Below are positions 41,638-49,649 of a stretch of DNA of 64,000 nt, piece after piece. Below the pieces are notes generated by a model. The model did no database searches and had not been told where the DNA came from. It was given only the letters and a program-made list of their open reading frames with translations. Made by a program: the position numbers and the translations under genes. How positions within the stretch are numbered: position 1 is the stretch's first letter; each line of letters starts with the position of its first letter. This stretch comes from UBA1181 sp045600225 (GTDB taxonomy: Bacteria; Bacteroidota; Bacteroidia; Bacteroidales; Paludibacteraceae), in the NCBI GenBank assembly GCA_045600225.1, contig JAZRXL010000068.1:1-64000 (forward strand), written 5' to 3'.

Positions 41638-42243
41638 ATGAAAAAGATTTTTTTATTAGCAGCGTCAATTGTTTTATTGATTAGCAATTCATTGGCAAGT
41701 AATGTAGATCACATTCAATTTGCCAATAAGGGTAAATTTGCCTTGGGATTAATGATGGGTACTCCAGGAATTCGTTCTACACATGAAAACAGAGCAAATA
41801 TGCCTTCTGTTATGTTAGATTGCAACTGGGGAGTAGCAGATGGATTCGTTAAGAGCAAAACATTTGGTCAGAATGGAGCGGTAGACTTGGGATTCTTGTA
41901 TTCTTTTTGTCATTATCGTAAATGGGAGGAGAAACATTTAGGTTACTTGCAAAACACAGCTTTGTTCCGTGCTGCATTTCACTTTGAGTTTGTAAAGAAG
42001 TTGGATGTATTTGCAGGTTTGACAAGTGGTGTTAATATATATACACCTGCAGGTAAGTGGTGGACTGATAAAGACAAGGAAGGTTGGGATCATGCAAAAT
42101 ATGCAGGAGGTATGTTTACAGGTGCTAAATGGTATTTTACAGATGTGTTTGGAGTAAAAACAGAGTTTCAATTTGACTGGGGCTCTCCTGGTTATGGAAA
42201 CTTGCCAACTGCAGCAGTGGGTGTAACTTTTAATTTCAAATAA
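41638..42243 (+). CDS. Outer membrane protein, tandem paralogue 2
   Basis: Starting at ATG 41638 (MKKIFLLAASIVLLISNSLA) gives 201 residues and a good signal peptide; the frame could begin 24 bases upstream. The mature N-terminus SNVDHIQFANKGKFALGLMMG and the end AAVGVTFNFK match paralogue 1. Differences lie mainly in the middle loops. An outer membrane barrel of unknown role. Confidence 0.77.
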   Translation: MKKIFLLAASIVLLISNSLASNVDHIQFANKGKFALGLMMGTPGIRSTHENRANMPSVMLDCNWGVADGFVKSKTFGQNGAVDLGFLYSFCHYRKWEEKHLGYLQNTALFRAAFHFEFVKKLDVFAGLTSGVNIYTPAGKWWTDKDKEGWDHAKYAGGMFTGAKWYFTDVFGVKTEFQFDWGSPGYGNLPTAAVGVTFNFK

Positions 42244-42252
42244 ACAATAGTT

Positions 42253-42289
42253 AACGGAGGAGAAGCGAAATGTTTTTCCTCCGTTTTTT
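42253..42289 (+). terminator. Terminator after paralogue 2
   Basis: AACGGAGGA (42253-42261) pairs with TCCTCCGTT (42277-42285), followed by T-run; 10 bases after the stop. Confidence 0.85.
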
Positions 42290-42294
42290 GTTTT

Positions 42295-42364
42295 CCTACC
42301 CCGTACATGTCTCTTCGTTCCATGTACAGGGTTACGAGTGTAGCGTCTTAACAGACGCTTGGTG
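42295..42364 (+). repeat. 70-bp intergenic repeat element, copy B
   Basis: Same element as copy A (32768-32836) in the opposite orientation; 27 bases (42305-42331) are identical. It holds two hairpins: GTACATG…CATGTAC around an 11-base loop (42303-42327) and GCGTCTTAACAGACGC (42343-42358). Like copy A it sits directly after a gene's terminator. The 475-base gap from 42244 to 42718 is otherwise filled by this element, an AT-rich stretch, a promoter (42500-42531) and a coding-like remnant (42535-42714). Confidence 0.8.
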
Positions 42365-42499
42365 TTAACTGCAACTATTAGGTTGTTTTTAGAAATTTGG
42401 TGAATATCGTGACTTTATGAGGGATAAAAGTATATAAATGCTTTTTTAGTTCAAGACCAAACCATCCACAAACGACGATTACACTTTTTAGTCGCACTT

Positions 42500-42531
42500 T
42501 TTGTTGATTGCTTACAGTTTTTGTACTTTTG
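42500..42531 (+). promoter_or_regulatory. Bacteroidetes promoter (TTTG-N20-TACTTTTG)
   Basis: TTTG (42500-42503) and TACTTTTG (42524-42531) form a full promoter. It drives either the CotH gene at 42719 with a long leader or the coding-like remnant in between. Confidence 0.65.
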
Positions 42532-42534
42532 TAA

Positions 42535-42714
42535 AAAAATAATGTTCTTATAGAGAGGAAAGACATCGAGGTGAAGGCGAAGGAAAACTTGCAAGCAAAG
42601 AGTCTGAAAGCCTTCATTGTCAAGAACCCGCAACTGCATGGCATCCGAACCTCCATGTCTCCCTATTGCGAACAAGATTGGCTCACCAATGTGCCACTGT
42701 ATGGAATAAATTGA
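42535..42714 (+). pseudogene. Coding-like remnant without start codon, origin unknown
   Basis: One frame stays open for 59 codons to a TGA at 42712 and reads like protein: RKDIEVKAKENLQAKSLKAF, then IVKNPQLHGIRTSM and CEQDWLTNVPLYGIN. There is no in-frame ATG before the middle. The base composition (near 48 % G+C) differs from the flanks. I cannot name the family; the end looks like the C-terminus of a longer protein. It may be a gene fragment left by recombination next to repeat copy B. Confidence 0.4.
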
Positions 42715-42718
42715 GAAT

Positions 42719-43966
42719 ATGAGAATGAGAATATTGTTTCTTGAGGGGGTGTTTTTTGTTCGATGGATGGTTTTCTTGCTTGGTATGACCTTTATGTGCT
42801 CGTGTGAGAAATCTTGGTATATAGAGGAGGAGATTGAAGAGGTCGAAAAGATAGAAGATTATTTGCTTACAGGATTGCCTGTGGTATATATTACAACTTC
42901 AAATCCTGTTGAGTCAAAGGATATGTATGAAAAAGCGGTTGTTTCGATTAAAAGCAGTGAGAATTATATTTTAGAGGAATCTTCCGCATATATTAGAGGA
43001 CGAGGAAATGCGACATGGACTTACCCGAAGAAACCCTATAAGATAGAATTCGACGAGAGAGTGGAGATCTTTGGATTTCCTGCAGACAAGGAGTATGCAC
43101 TTTTGTCTAATTATACAGATAAATCATTGACTCGTTGTGCCATAGGATTTAGGGTGGCAGAAATTTTAGGGATGGATTGGACTCCTAGAAATGTATATGT
43201 TGAGGTTGTTTTGAATGGTAAACATTTAGGGAATTATCAATTAGTGGAATCGGTAAAGAAAAGTCCCACCCGTGTCAATATTGATGATGCAGGGTTTATT
43301 TTGGAGTATTCTCACTATGACCATGAGGAGTTTGACATAGAGTCCAAAATCTTGTCTGGTTTTGTATGGCATTTTAAATATCCGAAAAGGCCGAATGCAA
43401 TGACGATTGAAAAAGTTCGTAAGATTATCGAACCATTTGAAGAAGCATGTAAGTTAGGCAGATGGTTGCATGTTAACAGTATGATTAATGAACAGACTTT
43501 TGTAAAATGGTATTATGCAAGATTATTGCTTAACAATTTAGATACCAATTATTATGTATATTGTAATTCGGATGGGAAACTCAGTTTAGGACCTGTGTGG
43601 GATTTTGAATGGAGTATCGGTACAGGAATTCCTTTGGAAGAGAGACCTATGGATCCAAGAACGACTAGTGAATTCTTTTGTTTTAATATTCAACGCAATT
43701 CGGTGTTTCGGTCTGAGGTTAAGAAGATCCATGAGCAATATTCGGAAGTGTTGAGATCTCAAATTCTTGTATATTATGATTGGTTAGGAGCGTATTTGAA
43801 GTCTTCTGCAGACGTGAATTTTCAATTGTGGCCTATTTTAAATCAAACTGTACCTGGAAGTGTTGGAGCCTTGCCTCTAGGATCTTGGCGGGCTGAGATG
43901 GATTGCGATATCTCTTTCTTTAAAGGTAGAATGGACTATTTGGATTCTTTGATATCTGGATGGTAG
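42719..43966 (+). CDS. CotH kinase family lipoprotein
   Basis: The 415-residue product has a lipoprotein signal (lipobox in MCSC, Cys about 29) and the CotH fold: YIRGRGNATWTYPKKPYKIEF near the N-terminus, LLSNYTDKSLTRCAIGFRVAE, and GPVWDFEWSIGTG with the DFE-like metal-binding Asp. CotH proteins are atypical protein kinases of spore coats, and CotH-like proteins are common on bacterial surfaces, where their targets are unknown. Monocistronic as far as can be seen; the promoter at 42500-42531 would leave a leader of about 180 bases. Confidence 0.85.
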   Translation: MRMRILFLEGVFFVRWMVFLLGMTFMCSCEKSWYIEEEIEEVEKIEDYLLTGLPVVYITTSNPVESKDMYEKAVVSIKSSENYILEESSAYIRGRGNATWTYPKKPYKIEFDERVEIFGFPADKEYALLSNYTDKSLTRCAIGFRVAEILGMDWTPRNVYVEVVLNGKHLGNYQLVESVKKSPTRVNIDDAGFILEYSHYDHEEFDIESKILSGFVWHFKYPKRPNAMTIEKVRKIIEPFEEACKLGRWLHVNSMINEQTFVKWYYARLLLNNLDTNYYVYCNSDGKLSLGPVWDFEWSIGTGIPLEERPMDPRTTSEFFCFNIQRNSVFRSEVKKIHEQYSEVLRSQILVYYDWLGAYLKSSADVNFQLWPILNQTVPGSVGALPLGSWRAEMDCDISFFKGRMDYLDSLISGW

Positions 43967-44020
43967 GATTTTTATATTTAGCTTTGTTGCAAGAAAAAAG
44001 CATAAGCATATAGTACTCAA

Positions 44021-44050
44021 TTTGTATGTAAAAAAAAATCTTTATTTTTG
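44021..44050 (+). promoter_or_regulatory. Bacteroidetes promoter (TTTG-N18-TATTTTTG)
   Basis: TTTG at 44021-44024 and TATTTTTG at 44043-44050; 22 bases before ATG 44073. It rules out the longer frame starting at 44022. Confidence 0.68.
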
Positions 44051-44072
44051 CTTACGAAAAAATAGAGAGAAT

Positions 44073-44750
44073 ATGAGTCTAAGATATTTTATAGTTGCAT
44101 TGTTTATGACAACAATTGGTTTGGTCGTTCAAGCGGCTCCTGCTGCAAAACCAGCACCTAAACCCGTAGCAAAAACAACAGCCACAACCAATACGAATAA
44201 AGCGGCTCCTGCACAACAAACAAAAGGAGCTACAACGCAGGCTAGCGCATCCAACAAGGCAAAAACAGAAGTAAAGAAACCTCAAGAACCTATGGAAAAA
44301 GGTTACAGAGGAATGGCGGATATGGGCTTCTCATTAGGTATCGGAGGAGGAAAGGGCTTTAACCGGTTTGGTTTCTCTACTACTCACGGATATCAGGTGG
44401 TTCCAAAATACTTGTTTCTCGGAGGAGGGTTGGCTGTTGACTATTATTCGGATGGAAGTGGAGCAGCAGTCCCATTGTATTTCGACATGAGAGTGAATTT
44501 TCCTGCAAAAGTGTCTCCGTTTATTGATGCAAGAGCAGGTGGATCTCCTATGATCATAAAGGGCGTCTATTTATCTCCCTCTTTTGGTATCAGAATACCT
44601 GTAAAGCAAACAAAATATGGTTTCGCGTTAATGGCAGGCTATACCTTTCAAACAGGAAAGTTTAGATATTTCAAGAATATAGAAGAGATTGTAATCGAGG
44701 ATAAACACAAGATGGGAGGAGTCCATTTTAAGTTTGGATTCGAATGGTAA
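44073..44750 (+). CDS. Outer membrane beta-barrel protein with an Ala/Pro/Lys/Thr-rich linker
   Basis: From ATG 44073 (MSLRYFIVALFMTTIGLVVQ) the product has 225 residues: signal peptide, a low-complexity region rich in Ala, Pro, Lys and Thr (about 22-75), then an 8-strand type barrel (GMADMGFSLGIGGGKGF, YLFLGGGLAVDYYSDG, GVHFKFGFEW ending in an aromatic residue). The linker may span the peptidoglycan, as in OmpA-like proteins, but no OmpA domain follows. Function unknown. The M23 lipoprotein gene starts 17 bases later. Confidence 0.78.
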   Translation: MSLRYFIVALFMTTIGLVVQAAPAAKPAPKPVAKTTATTNTNKAAPAQQTKGATTQASASNKAKTEVKKPQEPMEKGYRGMADMGFSLGIGGGKGFNRFGFSTTHGYQVVPKYLFLGGGLAVDYYSDGSGAAVPLYFDMRVNFPAKVSPFIDARAGGSPMIIKGVYLSPSFGIRIPVKQTKYGFALMAGYTFQTGKFRYFKNIEEIVIEDKHKMGGVHFKFGFEW

Positions 44751-44767
44751 TTTAATGTGGATCAATA

Positions 44768-46021
44768 ATGAAAAAGTACGTTAAGTTACTATTGTATCTA
44801 GTCTCTTCGTTTGTCGTTCTATTCTCTTGTAGTAATAATAATGAGGCTCCTAAAGAGGAAGTCTCTGTTCAGTGTGAAGAGGATTCGATGAATCAACAGG
44901 TGGAGCAGATCGAACCTGTTTTAAGAGACTCCTTCTTGTGCCTGGATGTTCACGACTATGATGTTATTCATGATAAATTCCCAAACAAAAAACATTTGGG
45001 TGCTGTTTTGATAAATTACGGAGTAACACCATCGCAAGTTAATCAGATAGCCTCGGTTTCCAAATCTGTTTTTGATGTTCGTAAGATTAGAGGAGGCAAT
45101 TCGATTCATATTGTACAAACAAGGGACTCTATGCCTGTTCCTGTTTATTTTGTGTATGAGAAGAATGCTGCCGAGTATGTTGTGTATTCATTAAAGGACT
45201 CGATAACTGCACAATTGTATCAAAAGGATCTTGTCAGAAGAGAGAGGGTTGTGTCGGGAGAAATAGAGACCTCTTTATGGAACTCTATTGTAGGACAAGG
45301 AGTACCTTTTGACCTAGCATTGCAATTGTCGAATATATATGCATGGAACATTGATTTCTTTGGACTACAAAAAGGAGACAAGTACGTGGCTCGTTATGTA
45401 GAGGTTTTATGCGACTCCTCTTTTGTTAAGATTGATACGGTAAAAGTCGCTTTGTTTACGCATTGTGGAACAGATTTCTATGCGATACCTTTTGAACAAG
45501 AAGGTCGTGAGGATTACTACGATTATGATGGGAATAGTTTACGAAAGGCCTTTTTGAAAGCGCCTCTTAGTTATTCGCGTATAAGTTCGCATTTTACACA
45601 TAGTCGTTTCCACCCAGTGTTGAAGTATTACAGACCTCATCACGGGGTTGATTATGCGGCACCGAAAGGAACGCCTGTTTCTACTATTGGAGATGGTAAG
45701 GTTATCTTCAAGGGTTGGACTGGCGGAGGTGGAAACACTGTTAAAATTCAACACAATGGAACATATACAACGTCTTATATGCACTTGTCGAAATTTGGAA
45801 AAATCTCGGTGGGGAAGATGGTTAAGCAAGGGGAAGTGATAGGTTTTGTTGGAAGCACCGGTGTCTCTACGGGTCCTCATTTGGATTTTAGAGTCTATGA
45901 GAATGGTTCTCCAATCGATCCGTTGAAACTGAAATCGCCTCCAGTAGAGCCTATTGCAGATACTAATAGAGTTTGTTTTGAGGAGGTTAGAGATTCTATG
46001 GTAAAATTATTGAAGAAATGA
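44768..46021 (+). CDS. M23 peptidoglycan peptidase lipoprotein with altered HxH motif
   Basis: The 417-residue product has a lipoprotein signal (lipobox LFSC, Cys about 21), a Csd3/MepM-like middle with an OapA/LysM-like region, and a C-terminal LytM domain: HHGVDYAAPKGTP (His292, Asp295), YMHLSKFGKI and GPHLDFRV. In most M23 enzymes the last motif is HxH; here residue 373 is Asp (HLD), as I recall also in some Bacteroidetes relatives. It probably cleaves peptide cross-links or acts as an activator if inactive. Co-transcribed with the barrel gene 17 bases upstream. Confidence 0.87.
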   Translation: MKKYVKLLLYLVSSFVVLFSCSNNNEAPKEEVSVQCEEDSMNQQVEQIEPVLRDSFLCLDVHDYDVIHDKFPNKKHLGAVLINYGVTPSQVNQIASVSKSVFDVRKIRGGNSIHIVQTRDSMPVPVYFVYEKNAAEYVVYSLKDSITAQLYQKDLVRRERVVSGEIETSLWNSIVGQGVPFDLALQLSNIYAWNIDFFGLQKGDKYVARYVEVLCDSSFVKIDTVKVALFTHCGTDFYAIPFEQEGREDYYDYDGNSLRKAFLKAPLSYSRISSHFTHSRFHPVLKYYRPHHGVDYAAPKGTPVSTIGDGKVIFKGWTGGGGNTVKIQHNGTYTTSYMHLSKFGKISVGKMVKQGEVIGFVGSTGVSTGPHLDFRVYENGSPIDPLKLKSPPVEPIADTNRVCFEEVRDSMVKLLKK

Positions 46022-46044
46022 GAAGCGAATTGCAAAATAAATTG

Positions 46045-46052
46045 TAATTTTG
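46045..46052 (+). promoter_or_regulatory. -7 promoter box of metK
   Basis: TAATTTTG, placed so that transcription begins about 6-8 bases downstream, at the first base of the SAM-II-like aptamer. Confidence 0.6.
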
Positions 46053-46061
46053 CAAACGATA

Positions 46062-46116
46062 AAATTGTGGATAGATTTGACTGCTTGCAACCACACAAAA
46101 ACAATGCTAAAACGAT
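46062..46116 (+). promoter_or_regulatory. SAM-II riboswitch in the metK leader
   Basis: The stretch has the SAM-II (metA motif) layout. P1 is TTGTGG (46065-46070) paired with CCACA (46091-46095). Its loop contains the conserved GATTTG (46074-46079) and GCTTGCAA (46083-46090). An A-rich linker (46096-46103) leads to CAATGCTAAAA (46102-46112), whose CAA/GC pairs with loop bases GCTTG to form the P2 pseudoknot, and GCTAAA is the hallmark 3' end. SAM-II binds S-adenosylmethionine and lowers expression. Here it precedes metK, the gene for SAM synthesis, so it gives direct feedback. The aptamer ends about 90 bases before the metK ATG, farther than usual; a short hairpin (AACGA/TCGTT, 46111-46124) follows it. 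Confidence 0.85.
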
Positions 46117-46203
46117 TCATCGTTCATTTTATGCGAGTTTTGTGCCTTTATTTGTAAGAAGTCTTATTCACTTATGTTGAATAGATTTTAATAAATTAAG
46201 GAA

Positions 46204-47481
46204 ATGAGTTATTTTTTTTCATCCGAGTCTGTTTCGGAAGGTCATCCTGATAAGGTGGCAGATCAAATTTCAGATGCTATTTTGGATAATATCTTAGCAC
46301 AAGATGCAAATTCCAAGGTGGCGTGTGAGACTTTGGTGACTACAGGTCAGGTTATCATTGCTGGTGAGATTAAGACATCGGCGTTGATTAATGAGCAAGA
46401 TATTGCCAGAGAGGTAATCAAGAAGATTGGTTATACCAAGAGCGATTATAAGTTTGATAGTGAATCTTGTGGTATCCTAAATGCTTTGCATGGACAGTCT
46501 CCTGATATCAACAGAGGAGTTGAGAGGGAAGATCCATACAATCAGGGAGCTGGAGACCAGGGTATGATGTTCGGTTATGCTTGTAATGAGACCGAGAGTT
46601 TGATGCCTATCGCATTAGATATGTCCCACGTCTTATTGATAGAGTTGGCTGCCATTCGTAAAGAGGGTAAGGAGATGACCTATTTGCGTCCTGATTCAAA
46701 ATCACAGGTTACAATCGAATATGGAGACGACAATAAGCCAAAGCGTGTTGATACAATTGTTATTTCTACTCAGCATGATGAGTTTATTGTAAATCCATCC
46801 AATCAGTTGAAGGCAGATGAGGAGATGGTAGAGAAGATCCGTCAGGATGTTCAAAACATTCTATTGCCTCGTGTTTTAAGCAAACATCCTCAATACAAGG
46901 AGTTGTTCAAAGGCGATTATAAGCTATTGGTTAATCCTACAGGTAAGTTTGTCATTGGAGGTCCTTATGGAGACACAGGATTGACAGGAAGAAAGATTAT
47001 TGTAGATACATACGGAGGTAAGGGTGCTCATGGAGGAGGGGCATTCTCTGGTAAAGACCCTTCAAAGGTAGACCGTTCTGCTGCGTATGCTGCTCGCCAT
47101 TTGGCTAAGAATATTGTTGCGGCAGGTTTGGCAGACGAAGTGTTGGTTCAGGTTGCGTATGCTATTGGTGTGGCAGAACCGATGAACTTGTTCATTAATA
47201 CTTATGGAACATCAAAGGTGAAACTTTCTGATGGCGAGATGGCAAAGAAGATTTCGGAAAGCAAGATATTTGATATGCGACCTAAGGCTATCGAAGACAG
47301 ATTGAAGTTACGTAATCCGATTTATGAAGAGACTGCCGCTTATGGTCATATGGGGCGCAAACCAAAGTTGGTTACAAAACAATTCTCAGACCGTTATGGA
47401 AAGGTATTCTCAAGAGAAGTAGAATTGTTTACTTGGGAAAAGACGGATTGTGTAGAAAGTCTTCAAAATCTTTTCAAATAA
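46204..47481 (+). CDS. metK: S-adenosylmethionine synthase
   Basis: The 425-residue protein has MetK motifs: SVSEGHPDKVADQISDAILD at the N-terminus, the GAGDQGMMFGYA signature near residue 118, and GGGAFSGKDPSKVDRSAAY near residue 280. It makes S-adenosylmethionine from ATP and methionine. Regulated at the leader by the SAM-II-type riboswitch. Monocistronic, with a strong terminator after it. Confidence 0.97.
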   Translation: MSYFFSSESVSEGHPDKVADQISDAILDNILAQDANSKVACETLVTTGQVIIAGEIKTSALINEQDIAREVIKKIGYTKSDYKFDSESCGILNALHGQSPDINRGVEREDPYNQGAGDQGMMFGYACNETESLMPIALDMSHVLLIELAAIRKEGKEMTYLRPDSKSQVTIEYGDDNKPKRVDTIVISTQHDEFIVNPSNQLKADEEMVEKIRQDVQNILLPRVLSKHPQYKELFKGDYKLLVNPTGKFVIGGPYGDTGLTGRKIIVDTYGGKGAHGGGAFSGKDPSKVDRSAAYAARHLAKNIVAAGLADEVLVQVAYAIGVAEPMNLFINTYGTSKVKLSDGEMAKKISESKIFDMRPKAIEDRLKLRNPIYEETAAYGHMGRKPKLVTKQFSDRYGKVFSREVELFTWEKTDCVESLQNLFK

Positions 47482-47504
47482 TACAGGAAAGAATCGAATA
47501 AATT

Positions 47505-47545
47505 GAAAGGTCGGAGTTCGTACAAGATTCCGACCTTTCTTTGTT
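47505..47545 (+). terminator. Terminator of metK
   Basis: GAAAGGTCGGA (47505-47515) pairs with TCCGACCTTTC (47529-47539), followed by a T-rich tract. Confidence 0.88.
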
Positions 47546-47576
47546 AAGAATAGGGGTTTATTCGTTGAATTTTATA

Positions 47577-47584
47577 TAAATTTG
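47577..47584 (+). promoter_or_regulatory. -7 promoter box of the SPOR-folE operon
   Basis: TAAATTTG fits TAnnTTTG, 25 bases before the start at 47610. Confidence 0.55.
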
Positions 47585-47609
47585 CAGAAGAATAGAAAAA
47601 TATAGAATT

Positions 47610-48116
47610 ATGGTACGAAAATTGTTTTTTTCAATTATCATTTCTTTTGTGAGTTTCGCTGCGTTTTCACAAACGACAAAAATAGTGAAGCATACAAATG
47701 AAGAAGACATTTTTGAGTCTTTGACCAAGAAGGAAATCGGCAAAGGTTCTGTTTCGATTTCGCAAGACCCTAAAATGAGTGTCTTGCTGGATAAGAAGAT
47801 TGCCGAGAATGAAGAAAAACAATATGTTACTTATTTAGGTTACCGTGTTCAAGTCTATATGGGTAACAATCAGAAGCAATCTAAGAGCATTGCTTTGGAG
47901 CGTGAAAAGAAAATAAAAGATAAATATCCCGAATTGTCGTCCTATTTGACATTCTCTTCGCCTTTTTGGAAGTTGAGAGTGGGAGATTTTAGAACACATA
48001 CGGACGCCCTTGTCCTATTGAAACAATTAGTTTCTGATTATCCTGAATTGACAGGAGATATCTGTATTGTCAGAGATGAGGAGACACGTGATTTATCGTT
48101 GGAGGAAGCAAAATGA
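47610..48116 (+). CDS. SPOR domain protein
   Basis: The 168-residue product has a signal peptide (cleavage near AFSQ) and a C-terminal SPOR domain: YLGYRVQVYMGNNQKQSKSIA … PFWKLRVGDFRTHTDALVLLKQL. SPOR domains bind glycan strands lacking stem peptides, usually at division sites. It overlaps folE by 4 bases; this gene order is common in Bacteroidetes. Confidence 0.87.
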   Translation: MVRKLFFSIIISFVSFAAFSQTTKIVKHTNEEDIFESLTKKEIGKGSVSISQDPKMSVLLDKKIAENEEKQYVTYLGYRVQVYMGNNQKQSKSIALEREKKIKDKYPELSSYLTFSSPFWKLRVGDFRTHTDALVLLKQLVSDYPELTGDICIVRDEETRDLSLEEAK

Positions 48117-48730
48117 ACGAAGATTTAGAATTTAAGCCTTGGGATATCGCTAAATATCCCAGTAAAGAAATAACGGGGAAGATTGCCCCAATGATCTCTT
48201 CAATCATCGATACATTAGGTGAAGATGTCAACAGAGAGGGCCTTGTGAAGACTCCCGAAAGAGTCGCCAAGGCTATGCAGTTCTTGACATATGGTTATAA
48301 GATTGATCCTGCTGATGTTTTGAAATCTGCTATTTTCGAGGAAGAGTACCAACAGATGGTTATTGTAAAGGACATTGATTTCTTCTCTTTGTGCGAACAC
48401 CACATGTTGCCTTTCTTTGGTAAGGCGCATGTTGCATATATTCCAAATAAGAAAATTACCGGATTAAGTAAGATTGCTCGTGTGGTTGAAATCTATTCTA
48501 GAAGATTGCAGATACAAGAGCGTTTGACTACCCAGATAAAAGATTGTATTCAGAATACATTAGATCCTATGGGTGTGATGGTTGTTATTGAAGCACAACA
48601 CATGTGTATGCAGATGAGGGGAATAGAGAAGATGCATTCCGTTACTACTACATCCGATTTTACAGGTGCGTTTAACACTGCGAAGACAAGAGAAGAGTTT
48701 ATCAATCTAATTGGTAGAAAATCTCAATAA
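48113..48730 (+). CDS. folE: GTP cyclohydrolase I
   Basis: The 205-residue enzyme has the GTP-CH-I motifs NREGLVKTPERVAKAMQFL, the zinc ligands in SLCEHHMLPFFGKAHVAYIP, and AQHMCMQMRGIEK. It makes 7,8-dihydroneopterin triphosphate, the first step of folate synthesis. Its ATG overlaps the stop of the SPOR gene (ATGA). Confidence 0.96.
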   Translation: MNEDLEFKPWDIAKYPSKEITGKIAPMISSIIDTLGEDVNREGLVKTPERVAKAMQFLTYGYKIDPADVLKSAIFEEEYQQMVIVKDIDFFSLCEHHMLPFFGKAHVAYIPNKKITGLSKIARVVEIYSRRLQIQERLTTQIKDCIQNTLDPMGVMVVIEAQHMCMQMRGIEKMHSVTTTSDFTGAFNTAKTREEFINLIGRKSQ

Positions 48731-48748
48731 GTTTTATGTGAAAAAAAG

Positions 48749-48780
48749 AAATCCCGGACCTGCATGGCTCGGGATTTTTT
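48749..48780. terminator. Bidirectional terminator between folE and the patatin gene
   Basis: AAATCCCG (48749-48756) pairs with CGGGATTT (48770-48777), with T-runs on both strands; it serves convergent genes. Confidence 0.85.
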
Positions 48781-48800
48781 ATTTTGGTTTAGAAGTTGTT

Positions 48801-49649
48801 TTATATCTCGTAAAAGGCTTTGATATCGTTAAGTTTTGATTTGCAAATATCTCTGCCCATTTCGTATACAAGTCTCATCTTTTTCTCATTCTGTTCTATT
48901 CTTCCAATTGGAAGAACATCTTCAGGGTGTATAAGAAGTGTATTCCCTTTTTTCTCTTGTTCTCCTATATAGTCCAGCTCTCTATTGTACATGATATGCC
49001 TATTCTCCATACAATCCGCTATGACAGGAATGTCTTTCAGCATAAGGCGGATGATGGGCATTATGATTGGTTTTGTCTTTTTGAATCCTTGTGGTTGGGT
49101 AAGTACGACAATGTTCTTGTCGTATCCAAGAGACTGGAAATATTCAAGAGGAATAGAATCAGACATTCCTCCGTCTAAAAGTCTAAGTCCATCAATACAT
49201 ACAGGTTTAGAAACGATCGGAAGGGATGCCGAAGCTCTTAACCAATCAATTTGTGTTTCATCAAGACTCTCTATCTTCCTATATACCGCCTCTCCCGTAT
49301 CTACATTGGTACAAACAATGTGAAATTCCATCGGGTCCTTTTTGAAGGTCTCGTTGTCGAAAATGTCTAACTCATAGGGTAGGGTCCGGTAGCTAAAATC
49401 TGCATTTACCCAGTCTCCTGTTTTGAAGAGGGATTTCCATCCCATATAACGGTCATCGTTCTTAAAGGTGATGTTGTACCGTAAAGAACGCCCAATTTGA
49501 TGGGATTTGTAGTTGCATCCAAATGTAGCACCTGCGGAGACACCGATAAGTCCATCGGGACGAATGCCATTTTCCATCATCTCGTCAATCACACCAGAGG
49601 AGAATAAACCCCTCATGCCTCCTCCTTCTAAAACAATTCCTTTTTTCAT
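48801..49649 (-). CDS. Patatin-like phospholipase (YjjU-like)
   Basis: The 282-residue soluble protein has GIVLEGGGMRGLFSSGVID (oxyanion loop), GVSAGATFG (Ser nucleophile) and LLDGGMSDSIPLEYF (catalytic Asp). It matches the YjjU subgroup of patatin-like lipases; no signal peptide is seen. Last gene of a five-gene overlapping run from 52980; its ATG overlaps the CPBP stop (ATGA). Confidence 0.9.
   Translation of the reverse strand: MKKGIVLEGGGMRGLFSSGVIDEMMENGIRPDGLIGVSAGATFGCNYKSHQIGRSLRYNITFKNDDRYMGWKSLFKTGDWVNADFSYRTLPYELDIFDNETFKKDPMEFHIVCTNVDTGEAVYRKIESLDETQIDWLRASASLPIVSKPVCIDGLRLLDGGMSDSIPLEYFQSLGYDKNIVVLTQPQGFKKTKPIIMPIIRLMLKDIPVIADCMENRHIMYNRELDYIGEQEKKGNTLLIHPEDVLPIGRIEQNEKKMRLVYEMGRDICKSKLNDIKAFYEI

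Noticed and set aside
42378..42656. 92-codon minus-strand open frame in the gap before CotH
   Set aside because: No domain; the plus-strand remnant and promoter in the same place are better supported.
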